Translations under genes and position numbers: made by a program
Part shown: positions 42,104 through 51,114 of the stretch, piece by piece
Layout: every line of letters begins with the position of its first letter
Numbering within the stretch: the stretch's first letter is position 1
DNA from: an uncultured Ruminiclostridium sp.
GTDB lineage: Bacteria > Bacillota > Clostridia > Oscillospirales > Ruminococcaceae
Reading direction: 5' to 3'
DNA: 53,278 bases
NCBI GenBank assembly: GCA_934490165.1
Contig: CAKSTB010000019.1
Span: 1-53,278 of the forward strand
Notes under the pieces: generated by a model
What the model saw: the letters and a program-made list of their open reading frames with translations, nothing else
What the model was told of the DNA's origin: nothing
Database searches by the model: none

Positions 42104-42796
42104 ATGAAACAAGGTAAGAAATACGTTGACAGCGTAAAGCTGATCGACAGCACTAAAGCATACGATTCAAGCGAAGCTCTCGACTTAGTTTGCCAGACTG
42201 CAAAGGCTAAGTTCGATGAAACAGTTGAGCTTCACGTTAGACTCGGTGTTGACTCACGTCACGCTGATCAGCAGGTAAGAGGTGCAGTTGTACTGCCCAA
42301 CGGTACAGGTAAGACTGTACGCACACTGGTATTCGCTAAGGGCGATAAGATCCAGGCTGCTATCGACGCAGGTTCTGATTTCGTTGCTGACGATGATACA
42401 GTTAAGAAGATCAATGACGGTTGGATGGACTTCGACGTTGTAATCGCAACTCCCGATATGATGGGTGTTGTAGGACGTTTAGGTAAGGTTCTCGGTCCTC
42501 GTGGTCTTATGCCTAACCCCAAGGCAGGCACAGTTACTCCTGATGTTGCTAAGGCAATTTCAGAAGCTAAGGCAGGTAAGATCGAATACCGTCTTGACAA
42601 GTCCAACATAATCCACTGCCCCATAGGCAAGGCATCATTCGGTAAGGAGAAGCTCGAGCAGAACTTCAACACACTGATGGACGCTATAGTTAAGGCTAAG
42701 CCCGCCGCTGCAAAGGGTGCATATCTGAAGAGCTGCACAGTTTCTTCAACAATGGGCCCCGGCGTTAAGGTAAGCACAGCTAAGTACGGTGTTTAA
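42104..42796 (+). CDS. rplA: 50S ribosomal protein L1
   Basis: A 230-residue uL1: VELHVRLGVDSRHADQQVRGAVVLPNGTGK and the signature GRLGKVLGPRGLMPNPKAGTVTPDVAKA. Last gene of the operon, followed by a strong terminator; rplJ-rplL, often next in Bacillota, do not follow here. Confidence 0.97.
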   Translation: MKQGKKYVDSVKLIDSTKAYDSSEALDLVCQTAKAKFDETVELHVRLGVDSRHADQQVRGAVVLPNGTGKTVRTLVFAKGDKIQAAIDAGSDFVADDDTVKKINDGWMDFDVVIATPDMMGVVGRLGKVLGPRGLMPNPKAGTVTPDVAKAISEAKAGKIEYRLDKSNIIHCPIGKASFGKEKLEQNFNTLMDAIVKAKPAAAKGAYLKSCTVSSTMGPGVKVSTAKYGV

Positions 42797-42830
42797 TTAA
42801 CACGATTACGACTAACGATACAACACAAGT

Positions 42831-42860
42831 AAAGCCGATGAGAGATCATCGGCTTTTTTG
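42831..42860 (+). terminator. terminator after rplA
   Basis: 11-bp perfect stem AAAGCCGATGA / TCATCGGCTTT with loop GAGA, then TTT. Confidence 0.92.
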
Positions 42861-42975
42861 TGTTGTCTTGCTCATCACTATTGACTTTTGTGTTACATTA
42901 TGGTAATATGTGAATGGGGACGGCACCCATAACAAAAAACTGCAAATAAAAATTCGGAACAAGGGGACAAAACCC

Positions 42976-43917
42976 ATGACAAAAAAAGAAAGCTCCGTTT
43001 TAAAACAAACTGTCAGCGTAATAAATGCTGATGGCAGTGGGGCAGGCGCTACCTATCCCAAAAGGGCGGCAGGGCTTGTAAAGAAAGGTCGGGCACAGTA
43101 TGTGAACGACTTTGTAATTCGTCTTAACAATGTGTCCGACGATGTAAATGAAATATCCGAGGAGTTTAAGATGAGTAATAATACAAATACAGCAAACTAT
43201 ATTTTCTTTGAACCTAAACGTTGGCAAAAGCATCCCGACGTTGAAAGCACCGTATATGACCGCTATTTTATTAACAGCGTGTTTGACAACGAGCTTATCG
43301 AAATAGTGACTATTGGTGACTGGCAATATAACTGGAGCGAGATTACTTGCGGTATGTTGAGCCTTGAAAAGAATACGGAGTATCATTTAGTGTTCTGGCT
43401 CAACGGCGGCGAAAATGATATCTCAAACGAAATCTGCCAGCTTCAGGTTATGTTTACCGACAGCAATCTTACTGTTCCGCGGTCAGATTGGGAATCAAAG
43501 CTCGTATACAAGCTTAACCGTTCTTTTATTGCACCGATTAAACATTATAAGGGCTGGGAGCTTTATGACATTCCTTTTACCACAACCGATAAAGAATTTA
43601 CCCAACTGCGTTTTGTGGCACAGCGTGCACCTATGTCGCTTATGACGGCTAAAGAGCCCGACTTTTACGATGAGCTTGTTGATATTCCCGATGAGTACGC
43701 CGATATCAGACCACAGAGACACAATATCGTCTTTAATGACGGTTTCCCGGTTAATATGTGGTACGGAACAAAGCAGCTTGAGGGAAAGCTTAAGGTAATT
43801 AAGGACGGTCAGAATACATATGCCGATTATGATAATTTCGGCAGTGGTAATAACATCCGTGATGAAATTGAGTCGCTTATATTTGAGTACTTTCAAAAAT
43901 ACGAATCAGATAAATAA
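42976..43917 (+). CDS. protein of unknown function with KRAxGLVKKGRA module
   Basis: A 313-residue protein. The N-terminal 50 residues (INADGSGAGATYPKRAAGLV, then KKGRAQYVNDFVIRL) form a short module I associate with several clostridial proteins of unknown role. The rest is rich in beta strands and aromatic residues (WQKHPDVESTVYDRYFINSVF, TEYHLVFWLNGGENDI), perhaps a jelly-roll ligand-binding domain, and ends with helix DEIESLIFEYFQKY. No signal peptide. The start at 42976 follows AAGGGG; 22 upstream codons contain the odd near-repeat GGGGACGGCACCC / GGGGACAAAACCC. Lower-GC, wordier codon use than its neighbours hints at separate origin. Confidence 0.7.
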   Translation: MTKKESSVLKQTVSVINADGSGAGATYPKRAAGLVKKGRAQYVNDFVIRLNNVSDDVNEISEEFKMSNNTNTANYIFFEPKRWQKHPDVESTVYDRYFINSVFDNELIEIVTIGDWQYNWSEITCGMLSLEKNTEYHLVFWLNGGENDISNEICQLQVMFTDSNLTVPRSDWESKLVYKLNRSFIAPIKHYKGWELYDIPFTTTDKEFTQLRFVAQRAPMSLMTAKEPDFYDELVDIPDEYADIRPQRHNIVFNDGFPVNMWYGTKQLEGKLKVIKDGQNTYADYDNFGSGNNIRDEIESLIFEYFQKYESDK

Positions 43918-44020
43918 GGCGTTTGACCACTTTACATTTTCGTAAGATTCAAAGAAATATCAAGAGAAATTGAAGTAATTAACTCCGACCTTTTGATAAC
44001 AGTATAACAGCAATATAATG

Positions 44021-44057
44021 ACAGCCCCGTACAGTATAATTGCACGGGGCTGTTTTG
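44021..44057. terminator. bidirectional terminator at 44.0 kb
   Basis: 10-bp perfect stem ACAGCCCCGT / ACGGGGCTGT (44021-44030 and 44044-44053), then TTTTG on the plus side; between convergent genes. Confidence 0.85.
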
Positions 44058-44080
44058 TGTATGTTAAAATAAGTCGGCGT

Positions 44081-44701
44081 TTACTTTCTGTAGTACGAGT
44101 TGAATACAGGTCTTAACACCTTATAAAGCGGCATACAGAGCACTGAAGCCACAAGACCCTTTATAAGAGTGAACGGGCAGTTGAATACGATAAGGCATTC
44201 GAGAAGTCCGTTTACATTCGGATTTATTTCCTTGTACATATTGATGATAGCTTCGATTGGCATAATGTTTTCGTATATCGGGTATACCAGAAAATAGTTT
44301 GACACGATACTGAGCAATGCCATCACAACACTTCCTACAACGCAACCGATTATTGCACCCTTGTAGGTGTTTATCTTTCTGCCGATTAAGCCTGCGGGGA
44401 TAACAAGGCAACAGCTTAAGATGAAGTTGGAAAGCTCACCTACACCGCCTGTCATACTTGAAAACAGATTGATTATGTTCTTTACCAGGCATACGAATAC
44501 GCCTGCCACAGGGCCCATAGTAAGCGAAGCCATTACTGCGGGGAAGTCCGAGAAGTCAAACGAGATAAAGCTCGGCATTAGCGGTACTTTGATACTGAAC
44601 AGCATAAGTACCGATGATATAGCCGCAAGAAGTGCCGTAAAAACGAGCTTTCTTACATCAAAGACAATATGTGCCTTGTTTCCTGTTGTTTGTGTCTGCA
44701 T
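44081..44701 (-). CDS. ribU: riboflavin ECF transporter S-component
   Basis: A 206-residue membrane protein with six helices that binds riboflavin for an ECF transporter. IKVPLMPSFISFDFSDFPAVMASLTMGPVAGVFVCLVKNIIN is the typical substrate-binding region of RibU. Assignment rests on the FMN riboswitch directly upstream. The start at 44701 leaves the AAAGG site at good spacing; 44710 would abut it. The energising EcfA-T genes are not in the window. Confidence 0.92.
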   Translation of the reverse strand: MQTQTTGNKAHIVFDVRKLVFTALLAAISSVLMLFSIKVPLMPSFISFDFSDFPAVMASLTMGPVAGVFVCLVKNIINLFSSMTGGVGELSNFILSCCLVIPAGLIGRKINTYKGAIIGCVVGSVVMALLSIVSNYFLVYPIYENIMPIEAIINMYKEINPNVNGLLECLIVFNCPFTLIKGLVASVLCMPLYKVLRPVFNSYYRK

Positions 44702-44753
44702 AAAAATCATCCTTTCTATATCTGCTCCAAAGGTGACTTTCAGCTTTTCGCCA

Positions 44754-44784
44754 AAAAATAAAAGCCCCGTATTATCGGGGCTTT
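44754..44784 (-). terminator. riboswitch-controlled terminator
   Basis: 9-bp perfect stem AAAGCCCCG / CGGGGCTTT (44761-44769, 44776-44784), followed on the minus strand by a U-rich tract. It lies between the FMN aptamer and ribU, so binding of FMN should favour premature termination. Confidence 0.85.
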
Positions 44785-44842
44785 AACCTTATCTCAAAAG
44801 TGTTGAACCGCTTATATATAAAAGATTTGCGGTCAAGCATTT

Positions 44843-44955
44843 CTGATTCTTTCATCCGGACTATACCGTCGGTTTCGGAATTTCACCGAATCGGCGCATT
44901 TTGTTTTGCGCTCGTGGACTTTACCACCGGTGGAGAATTTCACTCCGCCCTGAAA
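44843..44955 (-). promoter_or_regulatory. FMN riboswitch (RFN element)
   Basis: The minus strand reads TCAGGGCGGAGTGAAATTC, then CACCGGTGGTAAAGTCCACGAGC, GATTCGGTGAAATTCCG and CCGACGGTATAGTCCGGATG: the conserved blocks of the RFN aptamer in order. It senses FMN and represses the riboflavin transporter. Confidence 0.96.
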
Positions 44956-44969
44956 CAGATTACGATTAT

Positions 44970-44998
44970 ATTATATGCCTGCGCGGCTGTTTTGTCAA
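44970..44998 (-). promoter_or_regulatory. promoter of the FMN riboswitch-ribU unit
   Basis: Minus strand TTGACA (44993-44998), 17-bp spacer, TATAAT (44970-44975). Confidence 0.88.
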
Positions 44999-45038
44999 GG
45001 GGGAGAAGAAAATAAAGTTGAAATTATACTGATATGTA

Positions 45039-46742
45039 TCAGCTGTTCATCTTCTCTGCCTTTTTTTCAAGAGCCTTGATATCAAGTCCGTACTTTTCAA
45101 ATATCGTTGCGGCATAGCTGTTAGCGCCGGGCAGACCTTTCTTTATTTTGTATCTGCGTTCGCCTGTTGCTTCATCAACAGTTACGATTATGCTTTCGGT
45201 CCTTGTGTTCAGCTTAGGGTCGGAATTAAGCTCAAGCGCTGTTTTAGCAAGCGGTGTAAGGTGAGTTGCAAATACACCTCTTGCACCGATAATGCAGAAA
45301 ATACGCATAAGCTGTGCGGCTATATCTGTACATTCCTGCGGTGTGGTACTCTGTATCGACTCATTCATCAAAAGCAGGCTGTGGTTAGTTATGCAGTCGC
45401 TTATAGCCTTAAATTCTTTTACCTCTGTAGTGAAACGGCTCGCATCTATGCCGACCTGTTCTTCTTTCGGAAAATGTGTGTATATGCAGTCAACAAGCGA
45501 TATTTCACAGCTGCTTGCGGGAACGTAAAGCCCCGCCTGAGCCATGACCTGACATATTCCGACCGCACGGACGAAGGTCGTTTTGCCGCCGTTGTTCGCA
45601 CCTGTAAGTATGTAGAAGCCGGCATTGCTATCAAAGGTTATATCGTTTGTTACGACCTGCTTTTGCGGCTTGTTGGATAAGTTCCAGACATTAGCCTCCT
45701 TGAAATATATCGGGTCGAAAAGACCTTTTATATCGGCTCTTCTTTCAGCCTCGGGGAGATACGAGGGGCGGCACATTTCAAGTCCCTTTGAACGCACATT
45801 TTCAATCATCATAACAGCTCCGCTGTAGAAGTCAAGCTGATATTCAATAGCGTACATATCCTCAAAGCCTATTGCGCGGTATTCATTAAGAATATCGTCA
45901 ATTGATTTAACGTATTTCTTAGTCACCTTGTCTAGCTCGGCAAATAATGCCTTGTCGAGGTTATTTACTATTTCTTCACGCTTTGCAGACTGAGGGTCGT
46001 CAAAACGCTCATGCAGGTCACGCATGACCTTATGGTCGTTGTCCTTTGAACCGAAACTTAATATTCTGTCGATAACCGTGCCGTTTCCCTCATACCGTTT
46101 ATCCGAAAAACCGACAAGACCCATCGATATCGGAACAAGGTTTTCATCAAAATTTATGCCGATAGTCGCACTGCGTATCTTGCCTGTCATTGCACTGCGC
46201 AGTTCTTCCGATTCGGCTTTCAGCTTCTTATAGTGATTGCTGTTGTAGTGTCCCTCAAAGAAGTCAAACAGCTTTTTAAGACCTGCCGATCTTATGTTGC
46301 CGGACTTTTTTGTATACAGCTCGTGGAGCATTTCCATGCACTCGCAGTATGATTCAAATGCTATAAGCGCCGTGTCAAGTACTGTGAAGCTGTCGGGAGT
46401 TGTCAGCTTATAGATATTCGTCCTGTCGTTTATAAGCATCTTATTGACTACCTTGCGCAGAGTAGCCGTAAGCGATGCATCAGCCAGCAGATCGTCTATT
46501 ATATCAAGGCGGTACTCGGCGACCGCAGGGTCGTTGCAAAGCTCACCGAGAATAGCAGTCATCTTGTACTGGTTATGCGGTGTTAGCTGTTCCGACAGTT
46601 GTGCTAACATCAGGTCTTTCTCAAATTCTGTAGGGAGCTGTTCAAGCTGAGCCTTTCGTTTAAGGCAGGCTCTGCGCTGTTCCTCACTCGGGTACAGCAG
46701 GTCAACTATCGGTGGTTTTACATTGGAATTATCGTATGCCAT
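45039..46742 (-). CDS. MutS-like ATPase (not MutS or MutS2)
   Basis: A 567-residue protein with the MutS core and ATPase domains but no mismatch-recognition domain I and no Smr nuclease tail. The P-loop is LTGANNGGKTTF; Walker B is LLLMNESIQSTTP, with Asn where MutS has Asp (LDE) but Glu kept; the conserved ATHLTPLAK segment follows. It belongs to the poorly studied MutS-related group. The upstream HD gene is 10 nt away, so they are co-transcribed. Confidence 0.85.
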   Translation of the reverse strand: MAYDNSNVKPPIVDLLYPSEEQRRACLKRKAQLEQLPTEFEKDLMLAQLSEQLTPHNQYKMTAILGELCNDPAVAEYRLDIIDDLLADASLTATLRKVVNKMLINDRTNIYKLTTPDSFTVLDTALIAFESYCECMEMLHELYTKKSGNIRSAGLKKLFDFFEGHYNSNHYKKLKAESEELRSAMTGKIRSATIGINFDENLVPISMGLVGFSDKRYEGNGTVIDRILSFGSKDNDHKVMRDLHERFDDPQSAKREEIVNNLDKALFAELDKVTKKYVKSIDDILNEYRAIGFEDMYAIEYQLDFYSGAVMMIENVRSKGLEMCRPSYLPEAERRADIKGLFDPIYFKEANVWNLSNKPQKQVVTNDITFDSNAGFYILTGANNGGKTTFVRAVGICQVMAQAGLYVPASSCEISLVDCIYTHFPKEEQVGIDASRFTTEVKEFKAISDCITNHSLLLMNESIQSTTPQECTDIAAQLMRIFCIIGARGVFATHLTPLAKTALELNSDPKLNTRTESIIVTVDEATGERRYKIKKGLPGANSYAATIFEKYGLDIKALEKKAEKMNS

Positions 46743-46752
46743 AATCTGCTCC

Positions 46753-47439
46753 TTATAAAATCCTGTTCTTGTTTATAACTACGCTGAATTTTACGCCCAG
46801 CGCTTCTGCGGCTTTTCGGCAAAGAGCCATTCGTGTAAGGAATATCTCGAAATATTCCATCACCGAGCTTATCGAAAGGTCGATGGTGAGGTCAAGAATC
46901 AGATTTTTCCTGTCCTCAGAAAAATAAACTTCCGACTTTTCTACAGCGTAATTCACCCTGTCGTGGATATCCGATAGGGTTTCGCCGTGGCTCTGCTTTT
47001 CCTGTTCTGCGGGACGTACCCTTGAACGTCTTACATCGGACTTGTCCGCGATTATCAGCGCCGCCGCTACTGCGTTGACGGGGCTTGCGGTGCTTTCATC
47101 GTGGTTCCCTATTGCGGAAATGATCAGCGCTATTTCGTTTGCGGGCATTCCGAGCTTATCAAGCAGTCTGAACGCCATTATCGCGCCGCTGTGCGCGTGG
47201 TCGTTGCGGTTTACCACATTTCCTATATCATGCATATATGCCGCTATCTGTGCAAGCTCACAATCTCTTTCGGGGTAGCCTAACGTGCTGAGTATCATAT
47301 ATGCCGTATCTGCCGCACGTTCAACGTGAGCCAGTGAATGCTCGGTGTATCCGATACTGCTCAGCGCGTCGTCGGCACTGCTTATATATGTCCTTATGTC
47401 CTTGTTTCGTCTTATATATTCGTATGTTATGTTGCTCAT
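46753..47439 (-). CDS. HD-domain phosphohydrolase
   Basis: A 228-residue HD protein: HSLAHVERAADTAYMIL, AAYMHDIGNVVNRNDHAHSGAIMAF (the HD pair and later His residues) and a GNHDESTASPVNAVAAALIIADKSDV segment with a metal-binding Asp. Substrate unknown, probably a nucleotide. The start at 47439 follows AAAGGACAGG; 33 upstream codons are rejected. Confidence 0.85.
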   Translation of the reverse strand: MSNITYEYIRRNKDIRTYISSADDALSSIGYTEHSLAHVERAADTAYMILSTLGYPERDCELAQIAAYMHDIGNVVNRNDHAHSGAIMAFRLLDKLGMPANEIALIISAIGNHDESTASPVNAVAAALIIADKSDVRRSRVRPAEQEKQSHGETLSDIHDRVNYAVEKSEVYFSEDRKNLILDLTIDLSISSVMEYFEIFLTRMALCRKAAEALGVKFSVVINKNRIL

Positions 47440-47531
47440 GATCCTGTCCTTTCGTCTTATGCTTATTGTATCACAGCAAAAGCGGATATGCAATAACAGT
47501 ACACAACATTTTCGTAAATTCGTTATAATTC

Positions 47532-47560
47532 TTGACATCGTTTACCGATAGTGCTACAAT
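47532..47560 (+). promoter_or_regulatory. promoter of the 47597 gene
   Basis: TTGACA (47532-47537), 17-bp spacer, TACAAT (47555-47560). Confidence 0.75.
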
Positions 47561-47596
47561 CAAGTTAAGCAAAGCTAACCTATGGAGGGATCATAT

Positions 47597-48310
47597 ATGC
47601 CTTATGCGGAAAAATGCAAAAGACCGCTTTATCTTCTTATCGGATTTGTCGGAATGTTCCTTTGCGGAATAGGTGATATCCTGTTTTCGTTCAGGGGTGA
47701 GGGTGAGCCTACCGCAGTCAGCGGAATGATGAGTATGAATATTACCGAAGTGCCGCTGTATTTTTACTTCATTTCGTTCTTTATCGGAATAATAGCTATG
47801 GTTGGCTATTTCTTCGGGTCAAGGGCTATGTATTCGTATTGCCTTGATCGCCTCGGAAAGCCGGCAAAAGCGCTTAAAGCGTACAATTTCGGAGCGGTTA
47901 TGATGTCGCTCGGAATTTTCGGAATACACAGCGTCTGCTCTATGGCGCTGATAGCATTAAGATGTGCCGCCGAGGCGGGCTTATCTCCTGAGCTTATCAA
48001 TGAACATTTCGCACTCCCGATGATGATACCTTTTGCTGTTACAACAACGTGGCAGACGGTTGCCGATCTTATAGTCGGCATTGCGTACATAGTTTTCGCT
48101 TTCAAAAAGGTTATCCCGGTATCAAAGCTCTGGCTTATCTGCGGCCCGCTTGTACTGTATGTTATATTCAATATCCTGAAAGCTATTATTACGGCTGTTA
48201 CGGGAAATGCTCTTATAGGAAAGTTCCTGTCAGGCGGTGAAACATGGGGACTTGCGTTTATGTTCCTCGCGGTTTATTTCTGTACTAAGAAAGAAAGCCG
48301 CTCGTTATAA
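47597..48310 (+). CDS. six- to seven-helix membrane protein
   Basis: A 237-residue membrane protein (LIGFVGMFLCGIGDILFSF, FYFISFFIGIIAMVGYFFG, GAVMMSLGIFGIHSVCSMALI and others). It looks like an uncharacterised clostridial family (I recall DUF6796-like proteins; unchecked). The start at 47597 follows GGAGGG; the ATG at 47582 is part of that site. Single-gene unit with its own promoter and terminator. Confidence 0.75.
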   Translation: MPYAEKCKRPLYLLIGFVGMFLCGIGDILFSFRGEGEPTAVSGMMSMNITEVPLYFYFISFFIGIIAMVGYFFGSRAMYSYCLDRLGKPAKALKAYNFGAVMMSLGIFGIHSVCSMALIALRCAAEAGLSPELINEHFALPMMIPFAVTTTWQTVADLIVGIAYIVFAFKKVIPVSKLWLICGPLVLYVIFNILKAIITAVTGNALIGKFLSGGETWGLAFMFLAVYFCTKKESRSL

Positions 48311-48343
48311 CGGCAGAGCGCATAACAAGCGGCATTTATATTT
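48297..48343 (+). terminator. terminator after the 47597 gene
   Basis: GCCGCTCGTTAT / ATAACAAGCGGC (48297-48308, 48322-48333, one mismatch), overlapping the last codons, then ATTTATATTT. Confidence 0.6.
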
Positions 48344-48361
48344 ATGAATTTACAGTCGGCC

Positions 48362-49063
48362 TTACATTACACAGTTCATAGCCCCGAACAGCGCCATCTG
48401 CGCAAAATCGTTGCTTTTACTGTCGTTTTCGGTGCTTGCTTCTTCTTTGCTTTCGTTGTTGCTTTCATCGGCTGTACCGAACAATCCCTGTAATGCTTCA
48501 AATACGGCAAACTTGACTTCGTAATCGCGGCTTTCTTCAACACGCTTGCTTTCTTCTTCCGTGAAGAATTCTCCTGCGGCGGGCAGGCACAGCGGAGGGA
48601 ACATAACGCACCACCAGTTTCTGCCCTCGGCGCTTCCGATAAGCAGGCGTACTGCGGTGTATTCACCGGCGGGCAACGTTACATTTTCATACTTTCGGGT
48701 CGTGAAATAAGTTTTCGCGACCTCGCATTTTATGTTATAATCAAAACCCTTTGAATGTACAAATTCGTTCGCTTTTTCTTCTATTTCTGTCCTGCGTTCG
48801 GTTGCGGCATACATCGATTGCTCGAAGCTTTCACAACTGCCGAAAACGTCTGAAAACTCAGAAAGCATATAGTCGCGCAGATCGTATTTCAGCGTCTGAT
48901 CTTCCTCACTGTCCGAGTTTGCGAGTATGTGAAGTCTGAGCACCTCCTGCGGCTTTTCCTCGCAGTCTTCGGCAAATGCTGTAAAGCCTGTTATTATAAG
49001 GCTCAACACTGCACCGATAATCATAGCTTTATCAAGAATATTACGTTTAAAAAAACCTGTCAT
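48362..49063 (-). CDS. spoIIR: stage II sporulation protein R
   Basis: A 233-residue secreted signalling protein that, made in the forespore, triggers SpoIIGA to process pro-sigma-E in the mother cell. An N-terminal membrane or signal segment (AMIIGAVLSLIITGFTAFA) is followed by VLRLHILANSDSEEDQTLKYDLRDYM and the WWCVMFPPLCLPA motif diagnostic of the family. GGAGGTACTT precedes the start. I did not find a clear sigma-F promoter. It implies the organism or its ancestors form spores. Confidence 0.94.
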   Translation of the reverse strand: MTGFFKRNILDKAMIIGAVLSLIITGFTAFAEDCEEKPQEVLRLHILANSDSEEDQTLKYDLRDYMLSEFSDVFGSCESFEQSMYAATERRTEIEEKANEFVHSKGFDYNIKCEVAKTYFTTRKYENVTLPAGEYTAVRLLIGSAEGRNWWCVMFPPLCLPAAGEFFTEEESKRVEESRDYEVKFAVFEALQGLFGTADESNNESKEEASTENDSKSNDFAQMALFGAMNCVM

Positions 49064-49135
49064 AAGTACCTCCGTAGCATTAGCTCTGTGAGGTAATTAT
49101 TGACAGGTTAATTTTATTTATTCGTTGATCCGATT

Positions 49136-51091
49136 TTATTTCAGATTTTCTATCTGACTCAGCCACAGTGACGCACAGGCATCGCTCGGCATTCTCCAGT
49201 CGCCTCTGGGTGACAGTGTTACCGAGCCCACCTTAGGACCGTCCGGCAGGCAGGAGCGCTTGAACTGCTGTGAGAAGAAGCGGCGGTAGAAGGTCTTGAG
49301 CCATTTGAGTATCGTTTCGCGGTCATATGCACCGTCAAACGCATACAGCGCAAGTCTGAATACCTTTTCGGGGGTAAATCCCCATCTTATTCCATTGTAT
49401 AAGAAGAAGTCGTGCAGCTCGTAAGGACCTACAAGGTCTTCGGTCTTCTGAGAAATTTCATCGCCGTTTGCCGGCAGAAGCTCGGGGCTTACCGGAGTAT
49501 CAAGTATATCCTCAAGCGATTCCTTAAGCAGCTTATTACCTGTCGTCTTGCTGTAGTAGCTTACAAGGTGCTTGATTAGTGTTTTAGGGATCGAGCTGTT
49601 TACGCCGTACATCGACATATGATCGCCGTTGTAGGTAGCCCAGCCGAGAGCAAGCTCCGACAGATCACCTGTGCCTATGACAAGTCCGCCTGTCTGGTTG
49701 GCAACGTTCATAAGTACCTTTGTGCGTTCTCTTGCCTGACCGTTTTCAAATACCACAGACAGATCGTTTATGTCGTGACCGATGTCCTTGAAATGCTGTT
49801 TTACGCTGTCGGTGATGTCGATTTCACGCAGTGTAACGCCGAGCGCCTCGCATATCTTCACTGCATTGGATTTTGTACGCTTTGTTGTGCCGAAGCAGGG
49901 CATTGTTACCGCTACGATATCGGTCATCGGTCTGTCAAGAAGCTTCATTGCATTGGCGCACACAAGAAGTGCAAGTGTGCTGTCAAGTCCGCCTGAGATA
50001 CCGATAACGGCGGTTTTGGCGTAAGTATGGGCGAGTCGCTTTTTAAGACCGTGTGCCTGCATTGAAAGAATAAGCTCACATCTCTTGTCGGTTTCATCGG
50101 CAGAGTAGGGGATAAACGGTGTGCGTGAAACAAAACGAGTGAGCTTTGTTTCGGTAAACGGCATATCAAACCATATAGTTTCTGTTTCGTGCTTATCGCT
50201 AAAATCGTTTCTGAAAGATGTATTTTTCCTGCGCTCAAAGGCAAGCTTGTTTACATCTATCTCGCTGATAACATAATCGTTTGAGAAAAGCTCACTCTCG
50301 GCAAGCATCGTGCCGTTTTCCGCGATTATATTATGACCCGAGAATACTAAGTCCTGTGTGCTTTCGCCCTCTCCTGCGGAGCAGTAAATATAACCCGAAA
50401 TAAGTCTTGCGGACTGGTTCAGAACGAGCGAGCGGCGGTATTCCGACTTTCCTATCATCTCGTTGCTTGCGGAAAGGTTCACGATGATATTTGCGCCGTC
50501 CTGAGCAAGATATGTCGAGGGAGGGCAGGGCGACCACAGATCTTCGCAGAGTTCAATTCCGAACGAAAAATCATGCATATCGTTACAAGTGAACACAAGT
50601 CCCGAACCAAAATAAGCGCTCAGTAAATCGTCACATTCACAGTCGCTGTCTGTATTATAATGATTTAAATAATATTCGCATTTGTCGCCGTCCCATGCGG
50701 TAAAGTGGCGCATCTCGTAAAATTCGTTGTAGTTCGGAAGATACTGCTTGGGGACATATCCGAGTACTTCTCCGTGATAGGTTACAGCCGCACAGTTGTA
50801 CAGCTTGCTCTCAAACTGCATCGGCAGACCGACTATAGTTATCATATCAAGTTCCGATAACTCCTTGAGAACAGTTATAAGTGCATTCTTAGCACCGTCA
50901 AGGAGTGTCGCCTGGAAGAATAGATCCTGACAGGTATAGCCTGTGATGCACAGCTCGGGGAAAACCGCAAGCTTTACGCCTTTAGCGGCTAGTTCCTTTG
51001 CGAGGATAACTATCTGATTTGCGTTGTAATAGCAGTCGGCAACCCTGATTTCGGGTGTTGCCGCCGCAACCTTGATAAATCCGTCTTTCAT
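49136..51091 (-). CDS. nadE: glutamine-dependent NAD+ synthetase
   Basis: A 651-residue bifunctional enzyme. The N-terminal nitrilase-type glutaminase (about 1-280) has the catalytic FPELCITGYTCQDLFF Glu and the GIELCEDLW Cys. The C-terminal synthetase has the PP-loop GISGGLDSTLAL and TGDLSELALGWATYNGDHM. It amidates deamido-NAD. The start at 51091 has no clear ribosome site, only purine-poor CTCCGAAAAAAACAAT, unlike the other genes; coupling to the gene 23 nt upstream may help. Confidence 0.95.
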   Translation of the reverse strand: MKDGFIKVAAATPEIRVADCYYNANQIVILAKELAAKGVKLAVFPELCITGYTCQDLFFQATLLDGAKNALITVLKELSELDMITIVGLPMQFESKLYNCAAVTYHGEVLGYVPKQYLPNYNEFYEMRHFTAWDGDKCEYYLNHYNTDSDCECDDLLSAYFGSGLVFTCNDMHDFSFGIELCEDLWSPCPPSTYLAQDGANIIVNLSASNEMIGKSEYRRSLVLNQSARLISGYIYCSAGEGESTQDLVFSGHNIIAENGTMLAESELFSNDYVISEIDVNKLAFERRKNTSFRNDFSDKHETETIWFDMPFTETKLTRFVSRTPFIPYSADETDKRCELILSMQAHGLKKRLAHTYAKTAVIGISGGLDSTLALLVCANAMKLLDRPMTDIVAVTMPCFGTTKRTKSNAVKICEALGVTLREIDITDSVKQHFKDIGHDINDLSVVFENGQARERTKVLMNVANQTGGLVIGTGDLSELALGWATYNGDHMSMYGVNSSIPKTLIKHLVSYYSKTTGNKLLKESLEDILDTPVSPELLPANGDEISQKTEDLVGPYELHDFFLYNGIRWGFTPEKVFRLALYAFDGAYDRETILKWLKTFYRRFFSQQFKRSCLPDGPKVGSVTLSPRGDWRMPSDACASLWLSQIENLK

Positions 51092-51114
51092 ATTGTTTTT
51101 TTCGGAGACATGGC

